A stretch of DNA of 64,000 nt, from positions 496,001 to 560,000 of the forward strand of contig JAGMVK010000014.1 of the NCBI GenBank assembly GCA_020747065.1, read 5' to 3'. Below, in pieces: positions 13,589 to 24,413 of the stretch; within the stretch, counting starts at the first letter, position 1, and every line of letters starts with the position of its first letter. A program made the translations under genes and the position numbers. The notes under the pieces were generated by a model, which worked only from the letters and a program-made list of their open reading frames with translations, searched no databases and was not told the DNA's origin. The DNA comes from Cadophora sp. MPI-SDFR-AT-0126 (Eukaryota; Ascomycota; Leotiomycetes; Helotiales; Ploettnerulaceae).

Positions 13589-14709
13589 ATGTTCGCCAAA
13601 CTTACCACAAAGATAGCTCTCCGCAAGGCAGGAATCCCATCCAACGCGCTTGCCGTCCCAGACTTTTCCAGCCAGCCAAATGGCTCCAAAGACGGCAATG
13701 CGAACGCCGCTCTCCCGTTTGCAAACCCATTCAAAGATCTACAGATCCCAAAAGCGCTGAAATCATGGCAGACGCCTGTTCCGCCGCCTGTCGAGGTAGC
13801 AGACACGCCGATTCTGGGGACGAGGGCGCCGAATTCGATGAAGTTTCGATTACCCGCTGAAGACGGGCTGAGTACTATTGTGGTGTTTCTGAGACATACT
13901 GGATGTCCATGTTCGTTCGCCCTGCTTCTCTGTCCCGTTTTCTCATTGTCGATTTCTCTAAATGGACATTTGCTTACACATACCCTGAATTCAGTTGCCG
14001 AAAAGAACTTCCTCGAACTCCGTCGCATAGCGAACAAATACCCGCAGCTGCATTGCGTAGCTGTTTCGCACGCCTCGAAAGCAGCGACTGATAGATGGAT
14101 CACTCAGATTGGTGGAGCGTGGGCGGTCAAAGTGGTGATTGACGAGGAGAGGGAGGTGTATGCCAGTTGGGGACTGGGCGTTAGTACGACATACCATCTG
14201 TTGAATCCGTGGACGCAGGTCGCGATTCGGAAGTTGGGCACGAACGAGAATATTTGGGCGAGAGAGGTGGATCCTAGTGCGAACAGATGGCAGGTTGGTG
14301 GTTGTTGGGCGACAGATGAAAGTAAGTACTATTTTCTCATGCTGATTGAATCGAGGGATCGAAGATCTCATGTTGGAATCAACGAGATGATCAACTTCAC
14401 TCTGGGACTGTGGCATTGTCAGTTTTTGCATGCCAAAGTTGACAGCAGATGATGCCCTTGAGTGGAGAAGATCGGCGCAACAAATCATGCCACTTTAGTC
14501 AAAACTTCTTCATGAGCAATTGAGATGCAACAATTCTCGGGCTGCGCTCCAAAATCCTTTGGAGTCATCTTCAACAATGCAGGTCTCACCATTTTCAGAA
14601 CCTATGCTGACTCCTTCTAGTGGGCTCTGTAAGATGGGGTGCTGCGAGCAGAACAGCAGATGACGTTCCGGATCTGGTGGAAGCGTGTAAAGTCCTAGGA
14701 TTCAATTGA
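13589..14709 (+). CDS. Thioredoxin-fold AhpC/TSA-like antioxidant protein (PRX-like 2 type)
   Basis: Three exons (13589-13910, 13995-14321, 14621-14709) join in frame to 245 residues. The join at 13910/13995 builds the core HTGCPFAEKNF, the peroxidatic-type site of the AhpC/TSA thioredoxin fold, with one Cys at residue 106. It follows a strand reading STIVVFLRH and precedes a helix with ELRRIANKYPQ. The C-terminal block (QVGGCWATDEMGSVRWG, then ADDVPDLVEACKVLGF) matches the usual end of this family, which confirms the last short exon. The family is thought to reduce peroxides using thiols; its fungal members are poorly characterised. The first intron uses a weak donor (GTTCGT). The second is 299 bases, long for this window. 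A mitochondrial role is possible from the basic N terminus but is not shown. Confidence 0.82.
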
Positions 14710-15346
14710 ACTGTGAGTTCTTTATCAGCTAGCTTCTCTGGGTGTCGATCTGATATGAATAGAAATGTACAATTAGTCGATCCCGACTGTCTGGATCCAG
14801 AGTCCAGTCATCAAAAATAGAAAGATACCCACATTCGAGTTCGCGGATAGCCGGCGCGGGCAGAAGAACCAGAGGTTCGGTGAATCTAGCGTCCGTTCCT
14901 CATCACTCCACTTCTTACACTTCAGAACCTTGCAATCACATAAAAAGTGGAAATTCATTCGCGGCATCGGAAAGCTCTGATGCAAATTCTCTCAACCAAG
15001 CTTTTTCGTGTCTTATTTGGTGATCCACTCGTCGCTCATGACAGCTTCCTGGCCAACCGATGGCCCTCCCGTTGAGCCGCAGTGGAGACTTGAGTCCTAT
15101 CAGTGGAGTAAGTGAATTACACCACCTTCAGACTTGAGTGCAGCCATGATATATATTTAGAAAGTGGGTGATTTTCTTATCGCGCCTTCATTTATTCTTT
15201 GTCATTGGACGTTTGCTTTACCTTTCGTCAACGTGGGATATCTGCCAGACATGAAAGGCATACAACACTCGTTTGTTGCGATAAACATGTTCTTATAAAC
15301 TTGTTTTGCCATTCGACAACTTACATAATTCTCTTCATTCGTCATC
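14710..15346. other. Intergenic region between AhpC-like gene and aquaglyceroporin
   Basis: About 640 bases without a supported frame. It should hold the 3' UTR of the upstream gene and the promoter of the aquaglyceroporin gene. I saw no repeat or clear regulatory motif. Confidence 0.5.
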
Positions 15347-17613
15347 ATGGCAGATGAGCAGAGGGAACATGGTAGGGGTGAAAATGGAGAGACTTCAGAA
15401 AACGCGGCGCAGGCTGAAGGAAGTCCAATTCGACCAGTAGCGAGTTCACAACGAAGTACAACTCCTCCAGTCTGGCAATCCACGAACTCTCTGCCTCACA
15501 ATACAGGCCTTGCTATACCTCCGCCATACGCCACTGACCAAGAATCATCTGGAACTGCTCCTCTTCATCTTCATAGAGCTGGAACATTACCGACCCGGAG
15601 GCATCGCGATGAGTTGGATGGAAGTTCGACAGATGTTAATCGCCGTCGCGGGAGGACCATTTCAGCACAGCCGAAAAACTTGGAACGTCCACTCTCTCCT
15701 CGATCACAGATGTTTGGGAGATCACCCTCTACAAGGAATCGTGATGATGGGAAGGAGGGAAGCTTGGGACCTATACCAGAGACATCTCAGGCAGAGCCAG
15801 GAACTAGCACCAGTAGGCCAAGGAGAACTTCTATCTCGGAGCGTTCGTTCGTCTCACCAGGTGTAAGGAAAAGATCGACAACTTGGAACATGGCTCCTGG
15901 TCGTCAACGTGGGTCCACTCTGACCAGAAGGCCAACGATTGCTATTGAACCACAGGGCCAAGCAACAGGTCGAGATTTCGATGCTCAGTCGAATAACTTC
16001 ACACTGGCAGGACCTGCTCAGGTCGTTGAGGTAGTGGCAGCGCATCAGCCTTACGTCGATCCTGGATACACGGAACTCAATCCTGCATATGACCAACCTA
16101 TGAATACCAGGCCAGTATGGGGTCTGGCAAAACCGTTGCCTCGTGTGATTCGTCCGGGGATGGTTCCGACTCAGAGCGAACTCAAAGTCCAAATTCCAGA
16201 TGTGGAGCAGCAGAAGCAAGACACTGCGAACATTGATCTTGAGCAAGGACGGGTGGAGGCGACGTTGAACTTGAATAAACTCTCGCCTCGACTGCAACTA
16301 GCCAGACAACAGAGAGAGAACCGGTTGGTGGAGACATTTGGTCGACCAAGCGGCGTGTCGCCAACATCGTCCATAGAGGGGCAGCAGTCTACAAACCAAG
16401 CTCATAGTCCTCGACCACCTAGTATACACTCCCAGGTGATTGAGGAAGATGGTGAAGAGGATATTGGTGGCAGGCGACCCAGACCATCTGATCTGGAGCC
16501 AGTGCCTGAACAAGCATTTCCGGAGTGGGATGCCACTTCGGCTATCACGGAGAAAGTGGAGGAGGGAGATCTGGATGGTGACTGGATTGGGGATGCAATA
16601 CCACTGAATGCATATGACAAAGATACGGATGAGATTCATAACCTCCATACTCATTGGTCGGTCATCAGATTACGATTCAGAGAGCCTCTCGCTGAATTAC
16701 TAGCTGTAAGTCATCGTGAACAAGGAAGCGCAACGATGATCTTTACTGACCCGCCTAGGTTACTGTGCAACTCACTCTCGGCTTCTGTGCCGATCTAGTA
16801 GTCGTAACATCTAATAGCGCAGCTGGAAACGAAGCAACAACAGATTGGGCATGGGGTCTCGCCACGATGGTAGGAATCTACGTTGCAGGTGGAATTTCTG
16901 GAGCTCACCTCAACCCGGCCATTTCCATCATGCTTTGGATTTATCGAGGCTTCCCGCTGCGCAAAGTGCCCGTTTACGTTCTTGCCCAGCTTCTGGGTGC
17001 TTTCATCGCAGCTTTGATATCTTTTGGTCTTTACCGCAACGGCATCATCGCATACGGTGGTTCAGATCTCGCCAATGGCGGTACCGCCGGTGCATTTATC
17101 ACGTATCCAAGACAGGCCTATATCGACCCTGCAACAGCATTTTTCACGGAATTTACAGGCACAGCAATCCTCGCCGTCGCCGTCCTCGCACTAGGAGATG
17201 ACACCAACGCCCCTCCCGGCGCCGGAATGAACGCCTTCGTGCTTGGTCTCATCGTCACAGTTCTCAGTATGGCATTTGGCTACAACACCGGAGCAGCCAT
17301 GAATCCAGCACGAGATCTCGGCCCCAGACTCGCGCTCCTGGCGGTTGGGTACGGCAATGGCATTTTCAGGAACGGATATTGGTTTTATGGACCGTGGTGT
17401 GGACCCCTTTCGGGGGCGATCTTTGGAGCATTCTTGTATGATGCGGCAATCTTTGTGGGTGGTGAGAGTCCTGTGAATTATCCGAGGAAGAGGATGGTGA
17501 GGGCGTGGAAGAAGTCGAGAGTTGGGAAGAAAGCTAAGAAGGGTAGGGGTAAAGTTAGATTTTGGCGGGAGAGGGGTGAAAGGGATGAAATGGGTGGTGG
17601 GGCGAAGTTATAA
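15347..17613 (+). CDS. Aquaglyceroporin with long N-terminal extension (Yfl054-like)
   Basis: Two exons (15347-16705, 16759-17613) give 737 residues. The first 440 residues are a hydrophilic Ser/Pro/Arg-rich cytosolic extension. The rest is a six-helix MIP channel with both half-helix signatures: GAHLNPAIS (Asn at about 505) and AMNPARD (Asn at about 635). The Asp after the second NPAR is typical of glycerol-conducting members, so glycerol and perhaps other small polyols or water are the likely permeants. The extension carries PVWGLAKPLP near residue 256. This matches my memory of the short conserved regulatory motif (PVW..PLP) in the extensions of fungal Yfl054-type aquaglyceroporins. The intron falls inside the first membrane helix. 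The C-terminal tail is Lys/Arg-rich. It converges with the small membrane protein gene downstream. Confidence 0.9.
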
Positions 17614-17882
17614 TGCGCATTTTATGTAATGATGTTATGATTCAGATGAGCTTTATTTGTAGATTGGAAAAAATGCACTTGGAGATTGGATAGTCACTTG
17701 CATCCCAACATATCCTCATGTACTTGCGAATATGTTTGGTTGAGTACTCGAGACTTCAAAGCTTTTAGACAACCCAAGCATCATAATCTCAGCTTCCAGT
17801 TCATCAACCTTCTCTCATGGTGTTATTCCATAATCATGCTGTACGGTAAAACCATAATAATCCACATATCCAGACAATATCT

Positions 17883-18395
17883 TCACCAAGGAGTTGCTCT
17901 TGGCCCCTGAACATCCCTCCATTGCCCATTCTCTTTCACCCCCTCCCTACTAACCCTCCCCTCCCTCTCCGCCCCCTCAACAACCCTCTCACCAACCCCC
18001 ATCTTCCTAAACCCCCACTTGCCCACCGCCCACGCGGTCCCAATCCCCAAACTCCCCAGTATCGTCGGCGGCGCAAGCAAGAACCCGACCCCACTAACCA
18101 TGCCCCCAAAGGCCGTTGCCCCCAGCGCTGCAACAATCGAGCCTACGAGAGCATACTTCGCGTATCGTACCACGCGCCAGAATATGAAGATTCCAATGTA
18201 GCGGAGAGAGCGTAGAAGGGCGCGTGTTCGTAGATGTGCGGGCCGTGGGGAAGTGGGTGAGTCCGGCGCGAAGAGAAATTGCAGGTTTGCTTTGGCAGAG
18301 TGGAGGGCGCTTGAAGAGCGGATTGTTGCGCGTGCCTCTGTGGAGCTTTGGGATGTTGAGGAGAGGTCCTCGGATGACCCTCTGGAGGGAGACAT
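17883..18395 (-). CDS. Small hydrophobic protein with two membrane segments, unknown function
   Basis: A single exon of 170 residues if the Met at 18395 is used. An in-frame Met 24 codons upstream (18467) exists, but the residues between are low complexity (Thr/His/Gln), so I prefer the inner start reading MSPSRGSSEDLSS. The N-terminal third is Ser-rich and presumably cytosolic. The centre holds a basic-aromatic segment (IGIFIFWRVVRYAKYALVG) and a long Gly/Ala-rich hydrophobic stretch (about residues 80-130) that could form two helices; the tail is charged. I recognise no family; it looks like a conserved fungal hypothetical protein. It lies convergent to the aquaglyceroporin gene and in tandem with the sugar porter gene. 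Confidence 0.58.
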   Translation of the reverse strand: MSPSRGSSEDLSSTSQSSTEARATIRSSSALHSAKANLQFLFAPDSPTSPRPAHLRTRALLRSLRYIGIFIFWRVVRYAKYALVGSIVAALGATAFGGMVSGVGFLLAPPTILGSLGIGTAWAVGKWGFRKMGVGERVVEGAEREGRVSREGVKENGQWRDVQGPRATPW

Positions 18396-18721
18396 TTTGT
18401 GTTGTGATTGGGAGGGTTGGGGGACAGTATGGTGGATTATGGTGGTTGTAGATAATTGAGAAGTCAATTAACACTTGAAGGTGCAAGCATGCCAGTGATG
18501 TCATTCGCACTAAGCGAGAGACACCCCTGGAGCCTACTTCTTTGGGATCTTCTCTTGACATTTGTGTACTTTCTTCCTATATGGAGTAGTCACCATCTCG
18601 AGAGGCTTGTAAACTGTGAATTTTGATCATAATAAGAACATTGAAATCGATGCGAGCCACGCATTATCCAACGCCCTGATTTCTCTCCGACCTCCCTCGC
18701 CTAGCTTTGTTTACTTCGCTT

Positions 18722-20470
18722 CTACTTGTTCTCCACTTTCCCCTCGGCCTGCTCAACCTGTTCATCCTCGACACCTTGAGCCACAATCTTGTTCTGCGTA
18801 GCATCCAGATTGGCTACAATAACTTCGTCTCCAAAGATAGCAGCAATCTCTTCCAAGCTCTTGCCCTTGGTCTCAGGGAACATGAGGAAGACCACAATGG
18901 CGCCAACGGCATTGGTACAGATGAACAAGGAATAGTATCTATAACCCACCGAAGCAAATGCGATAGGTGATACTTGGTTGAAGATGATGTTGACCAAGAC
19001 GTTGGAGCAGACTGAGATAGCTGAACCTTTGGCGCGAATTGCCATCGTCATTATCTCTGGAACGTAGATGTAGTGGATAGAGTTGTATCCGAGCGAGTAA
19101 CTAAATGGTCAGTCTTTAGTACCTCAATAGTATTCAGGTAGAGGCGCTTACATGATAGAGAAGCAGAAGATGAATGCAATGCCGAAGCCTTTTCCAATCA
19201 TATTGCTAGTCTGGCTGAATGCACCCGTCATAGCCATGACGAGTCCCATGTCAACGGTCATGATAATGCCTGTGATCCAAAGAGTCTTCTTTCGTCCCCA
19301 GCTGTCGACAAAGTATAAACATACTACATTGGCGATTGGGCCGACCATTCCATAGATACTAGCCAGCAACGTAACCTGATGCCCAGTAACGCCAAGTCCC
19401 TTATACAAGTCCGTCTGGTAATAATTGATGACATTGATACCAGAAAGCTGTGTGAACACTTGCACAAGTACTGCAAGCAGGAGTCTCTTCCTGTTACTTG
19501 GCTTGGTGAAGAGATCAGAGAAGCTTCGGACTGAGACACTGTTTTCGAATCGGATTTGGTCTCGCATTTGGTTGAACTCGGCTTGGAAAAAAGATTCGTC
19601 AGCGCCGATGTTTCCATGGAGGCGCTTGAGAACTTTGTATGCCTCCTCATCTCGTTCCTTTTCCATGAGCCAGCGGGGGGAGAATGGAAGCCAGAAACTT
19701 CCGGCTAAGAGAATAACGGCTGGCACGCATTCTGGATAATGTTAAATTGCAATCAATTGCCTGGAATGGCTGTGATGACCTACGGAAAGCGAGTGGGAAT
19801 CTCCATTGGAAGTCATTAGTTGCGTAGGAGCATCCGAATCCAATCCACTAGACATGATCAGAATAGAGGTCACACAATGAGGCGGGTGACTCACGTTTGA
19901 GACTGCAAAACCAATGCCAACAAATTGTGCGTGCAGACCGGCAATCATTCCTCTCTTTGCAGGTGGAGCAATCTCACTGTTATAGATTGGAATCGTCATA
20001 TCTGAAAAAAAGAAAAATGGTCAGTAATGCTCGGGACGGCTTGCCTGAAACTTACTCATAATGCCAACAGCCACGCCGCCAATGAATCGACCAGCGATGA
20101 GCATGCCTACATTGACCGAAGCAGCCTGAATAATACCAGCAATAATAGCAATGATTGATGCAAACTGAATTGTCCTTTTTCGTCCTGCTCAAATTAGCCT
20201 TGCTTTACTCAAAATACCAAAGGTAGATTTACCCCATGCATCAGCAGCCCACCCAGCAAATGTGACTCCGAAGAATGAACCAGCACCGAAGATACTGACG
20301 ACGGCACCTTTGATCGAGGGCGTAAATGGAGCGAATTTCGTGAGGAATCTTTGATGGGATATGGTAGTAGATATCACACCAGAGTCGATTCCATAGAGGA
20401 GTGAACCAACGGCAGCGAACAAACTACATCCCCATGTGTACAAATTGACGGACTGATTTTGTTTTCCCAT
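18722..20470 (-). CDS. MFS sugar porter
   Basis: Six exons (20470-20233, 20184-20056, 20001-19895, 19847-19784, 19731-19152, 19100-18722) close in frame to 498 residues with about twelve hydrophobic helices. Sugar-porter landmarks are present: GSLLYGIDSGV in helix 1, AWGRKRTIQ in the loop after helix 2 (created by splicing), AGRFIGGVAVG in helix 4, FSPRWLMEKERDEEA before the central loop, QLSGINVINYYQTDLYK in helix 7 and PETKGKSLEEI at the end of helix 12. The protein should sit in the plasma membrane and import a sugar by proton symport; the substrate cannot be read from sequence. It is divergent from a GH31 alpha-xylosidase gene, which points to a pentose- or xylosyl-containing sugar (inference). 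The start is the second in-frame Met; the upstream 22 residues lack the family pattern. Confidence 0.88.
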
Positions 20471-21696
20471 TATGAATGTCGTGATGGGACTGAAGAATGT
20501 GGTAGCATCCTGTTGACATGACGATGGAGATCTCAAAGCTCAACTTATACGTTTTCATAATTTCACCGAGTTCTTGGGTTCTCCGATCGACTGCTCCGGG
20601 AGTGATTTCCAATTCCGGAGCCTTGGGTCGAGATCCACTCTGACAGCAAGGACCTCGTGTTTAGCACGCGGGGTTCATTTGTCCATTGAATATACCCAGC
20701 GAATGAGGTAAGAGTATACAAACGTCCAACTCGGATTTTCGCTGCATTGTAAAAGCGGAGTGCAGATAGCATCGGTGGAGTTGAGGGGAAGTTTCAGTAG
20801 CCGTACTGTGCCGTACACGGCAAGCCGGTTTCCGTTGGCTCAACCAAGGAATGCTCGAGTACTCAGGAACACTGCATGATACGATTTCTTCTCGGTTCAA
20901 TCGGCCGGTTAAAGTCATGGATGAATCAAAGATCTACATGCTTGCTAATGATTGTAAGTGAGCGTAGAGGCTGACGTCGAGTGTCTTGTGTGGACAGTGG
21001 TAGAAAGGGGTTCGCTTGCTGTGATTGTAAATCTAAAGGTCTTGCGGTGTTGCAAATCTACTTCTAAAGATGATCAGTGTCAAATGGAAAAAAACAAATC
21101 ACCTCCTTTTGAAATTGACCTTCAATACCAATAGAAATACGAGGAATTCGCCAATCCTGACTTCCGGATATTGGGTAGTTAAAGCCATCTTGGCTCGCTT
21201 AACACGAGTCAACATCCCACCTTTGACGCCACGGTGCATGTCAGCATCGGCGTAAGTCAATCATCACTGGTCACAACACCGCTGGTTTAGTTTCCGTTTC
21301 TGGGAAGTTCCTTTTTAAAAGAAACCGGATAAACAGAACGGTTGAATGCAGTCTTGGCTTATAATATTTTGGCAGGAACTCGTACTCCGAGTTTCTCGTT
21401 GCCGCGGGACTGTTCCAAATGAAAACATTGCTTCATCAAATCTGCTTGCTGGAGTCGAAACAAATCCACTTTTGGAAAGAATCTTGGCATAAAGGATACG
21501 AGAGACTCTGGGTAAATAGAACGGCTAAATAAATCTTTGAATTTTGTGGCGCTGGATCCACCGAGTGAATCAAAACAATGGGCTGCCGAAATAGGAGCAA
21601 ATGCAAGCCACAGCCGAATACTTTAATAAGAGTACATTCCACGAACAGGATTTTTTACGCCATAGCATCACACTATAACTTTGCAAATGATTGATC
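20471..21696. promoter_or_regulatory. Shared intergenic region of the sugar porter and alpha-xylosidase genes
   Basis: About 1.2 kb separates two divergent start codons, so it must contain both promoters. Visible candidates are a GGCTAAA box at 21523 on the xylosidase strand and several matches to the loose CreA core SYGGRG (for example CTGGAG near 21451, GTGGAG near 20775, CCGGAG near 20613). CreA-like cores occur often by chance. I saw no coding frame here. Confidence 0.6.
21523..21529 (+). promoter_or_regulatory. Candidate XlnR/Xyr1-type box (GGCTAAA)
   Basis: The plus strand reads ACGGCTAAATAAA about 170 bases before the start codon of the alpha-xylosidase. GGCTAAA is the classic binding core of the xylanolytic regulator XlnR/Xyr1 in Aspergillus and Trichoderma. 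One copy in 1.2 kb could be chance; its position and the function of the gene make it worth noting. Confidence 0.4.
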
Positions 21697-24413
21697 ATGG
21701 TAAAGTTCTCACACGGATGTTGGCACCCTGCCCAGGACACGCTCATTGATTGGGCTGTGGAAGTCATCAAGTCTGAAGCTCGGGACGACAATCTTCATTT
21801 TGTCACAGTAATTTCTTTTCAATTCTCTAAAAAAGCATAACATTTCTGATGATGGTAGTGCTCGAAACCAATCAATCACCGAGGAGACTCCCTCAACAAC
21901 CCGACGCTAACTCACAACCTGAGTTCGCCCATGGATGATGTCCTCCTGCTATCCTCATCTCACTGGAAAGCACAAAAGAGCATCACAAATGGGCCGCACT
22001 TCGAGCTATTCCCATATGGCCAGCCGGAAAGCCGTGTGAAAACTTCGAAATCAGCATCAGCTTTGTCAATCCAATCTGGAGAGTTGAAGTCAATTGTCAA
22101 TACTGACGAAAAATCCTTCAAGATTAGCTTTGAAGCCAATGAGGAAGTTTTGACAGAACTCGGATGGCGTTCGGTCGGATATGTAAAGGAGAACACCACT
22201 GCTTTGCACCCCAAGGCCAATTATACAAACCCCAACAAAGGGAAACGATGGGTTACATATCAACTGAAATTACCAGTTGGTGCTAAGGTGTTTGGGTTGG
22301 GTGAGAGATTCGGCCCCTTTCAGAAGAATGGTCAGGTACACACAGCCAAGACCAAATCCAAATATCTCCGCTAATTCGACCAGACTGTGGAAATGTGGAA
22401 CGATGACGGAGGGACTGGCTCAGAACTTACCTACAAGAACATTCCATTCTTCTTGACTTCCGCTGGATATGGAGTTTTTGTCAATAGCCCTTCGTTCATC
22501 TCCTTCGAGATTCAAACAGAGCGTAAGTCATTTTGGTCAAAGCACATTCAACCTTGCTGACAGCATCAGGGACAACAAGAATTAACATTGCAATCCCTGG
22601 AGAGAAGCTTGAGATTTATCTCATCCATGGCTCAACTCCGAAAGACATCATTCAGAAATACACAACTATCACTGGACGTCCAGCTCTACCGCCTGCATGG
22701 ACTTTCGGCCTGTGGCTAAGCACCAGCTTCACCACCAATTATGATGAGGCTACTGTGAACAGCTTCCTTGACGGGATGGCAGAACGGGATATCCCGACTG
22801 GTATTTTCCATTTTGATTGTTTCTGGATGAAAGGTTTTGAATGGTGTGACTTTAAATTTGACAAGGATATGTTTCCTGATGCGGAGGGTCAGATCAAGAG
22901 GGTCAAGGAGAGAGGAATGCATGTAAGGACCACCTCCTGATCTTTGGAATACTGCTGAGAACTATAGGTGTGCTGTTGGATCAATCCATACATTGCCCAG
23001 GAAAGTGAGATATTCGATGAAGGCGTAGAGGGAGGATATTATATTAAGCGCAGTGATGGAAGCGTCTGGCAATACGACTTCTGGGTTAGTGTCTGAGGTT
23101 TGTTTCCTTCATGCATTGAAGGCTTACATCTTCGTAGCAAGCTGGAATGGCGTTCATCGATTTCACCAACCCCGCTGCCTGCAAATGGTACCAAGAAAAG
23201 CTGCAAGGCTTGATCGAACTCGGTGTCGATTCATTCAAAGTAAGGCTGCTTTTCTTCCTACAAGATGCACAACATCAGCTGACACAGGCAGACCGACTTT
23301 GGTGAGCGTATCCCAACAGGTGATGCTGTCTATTTCGATGGTTCCGATCCCGCGAAAATGCATAACTTCTACCCGTACCTTTATAATAAAGTGACCTTCG
23401 AAGTCCTCGAGAAGGCGTACGGCAAGAATAACGCCGCATTATTCGCTCGCTCTGCTACTTCAGGTGTTCAAAGATTTCCGGTCCATTGGGGTGGTGATCC
23501 ATTCAGCACTTTCGAGGCAATGGCCGAAACTCTCCGCGGTGGTATGAGTCTTGGTCTCTGTGGCTATGGGTACTGGGCTCACGACATCGGAGGATTTGAA
23601 GGTAATCCCGATCCGTCTCTGTATAAACGCTGGATCGCGTTCGGTCTGCTTTCAAGCCATTCACGACTGCACGGCAGCGGGAGCTATCGTGTTCCTTGGC
23701 TCATCGACCCCACTGAAGAAGCTTCGGCTGTTCTGAAGAAGTTCATCAACCTGAAACACACATTGATGCCTTACCTCTACTCCTCGGCAATTCAATCTCA
23801 CAACACTGGTCTTCCCATGCTACGGGCGCCGTTTTTGGAGTTTCCTGAGGATCGCAGTACTTGGCATTTGGATACTCAGTACTTCCTTGGGGATTCGCTC
23901 CTGGTAGCACCGGTCTTCAATGCTGAAGGGACAGTTGAGTACTACCTACCAAAAGGAAAGTGGTATGGACTACTCGATGAGAAGTATAGAGAGGGTCCTG
24001 GCTATGTCACGGAAAAGCACGGCTTTGACAGTTTACCATTACTGCTGAGACCAGGAAAAGCATTAGTTGTGGGCAGAGGAGGGAAACATGTTGTCTATAA
24101 TTGGGCCGATGGCTTCAAAATATTGGTCAATCCAGCAAAGGGCATGGATGTCGAGCTCGAGATTCCAGATGACCAGAATTTGGGAGAGGTGAAGGCTGTG
24201 ATCAAGGTAGAAGTTAAGGATAACCATGTGAATTTGAGCATGTTGAAGGGTGAAGTTGCTGCAGGATGGTCAGTAAAGTTGGCCGGACAAAGGGTTCAGG
24301 AAGAGCATGTAAGACTCACTGGGACTGAAACTAGTGTGACTGAGATCGTTGACGGCGAAGTTGTTGTTGTACGCAGCGCTACGTTCAAGCTCCTTCAAAT
24401 AGAACTTATGTAG
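21697..24413 (+). CDS. GH31 alpha-xylosidase (intracellular, YicI/AxlA-like)
   Basis: Seven exons (21697-21807, 21859-22335, 22384-22522, 22570-22922, 22968-23084, 23138-23239, 23292-24413) join in frame to 806 residues. The 37-residue first exon is easily missed. It reads [14 protein letters not shown] and splices into [12 protein letters not shown], the normal start of fungal alpha-xylosidases. The nucleophile lies in TDFGERIP (Asp about 435) and the acid/base in HWGGD (Asp about 502), with the spacing seen in E. coli Yic[24 protein letters not shown] and [14 protein letters not shown] are also characteristic of this subgroup. There is no signal peptide, so the enzyme should act in the cytosol, removing non-reducing alpha-xylosyl units from xyloglucan oligosaccharides or isoprimeverose. 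The in-frame stop near 22372 lies inside the 48-base second intron. It is divergent from a sugar porter gene. Confidence 0.92.

Noticed and set aside
22336..22383. Premature stop suggesting the alpha-xylosidase is a pseudogene
   Set aside because: The stop is inside a 48-base intron with GT/AG ends, and removal restores the conserved NGQTVEMWN in phase.
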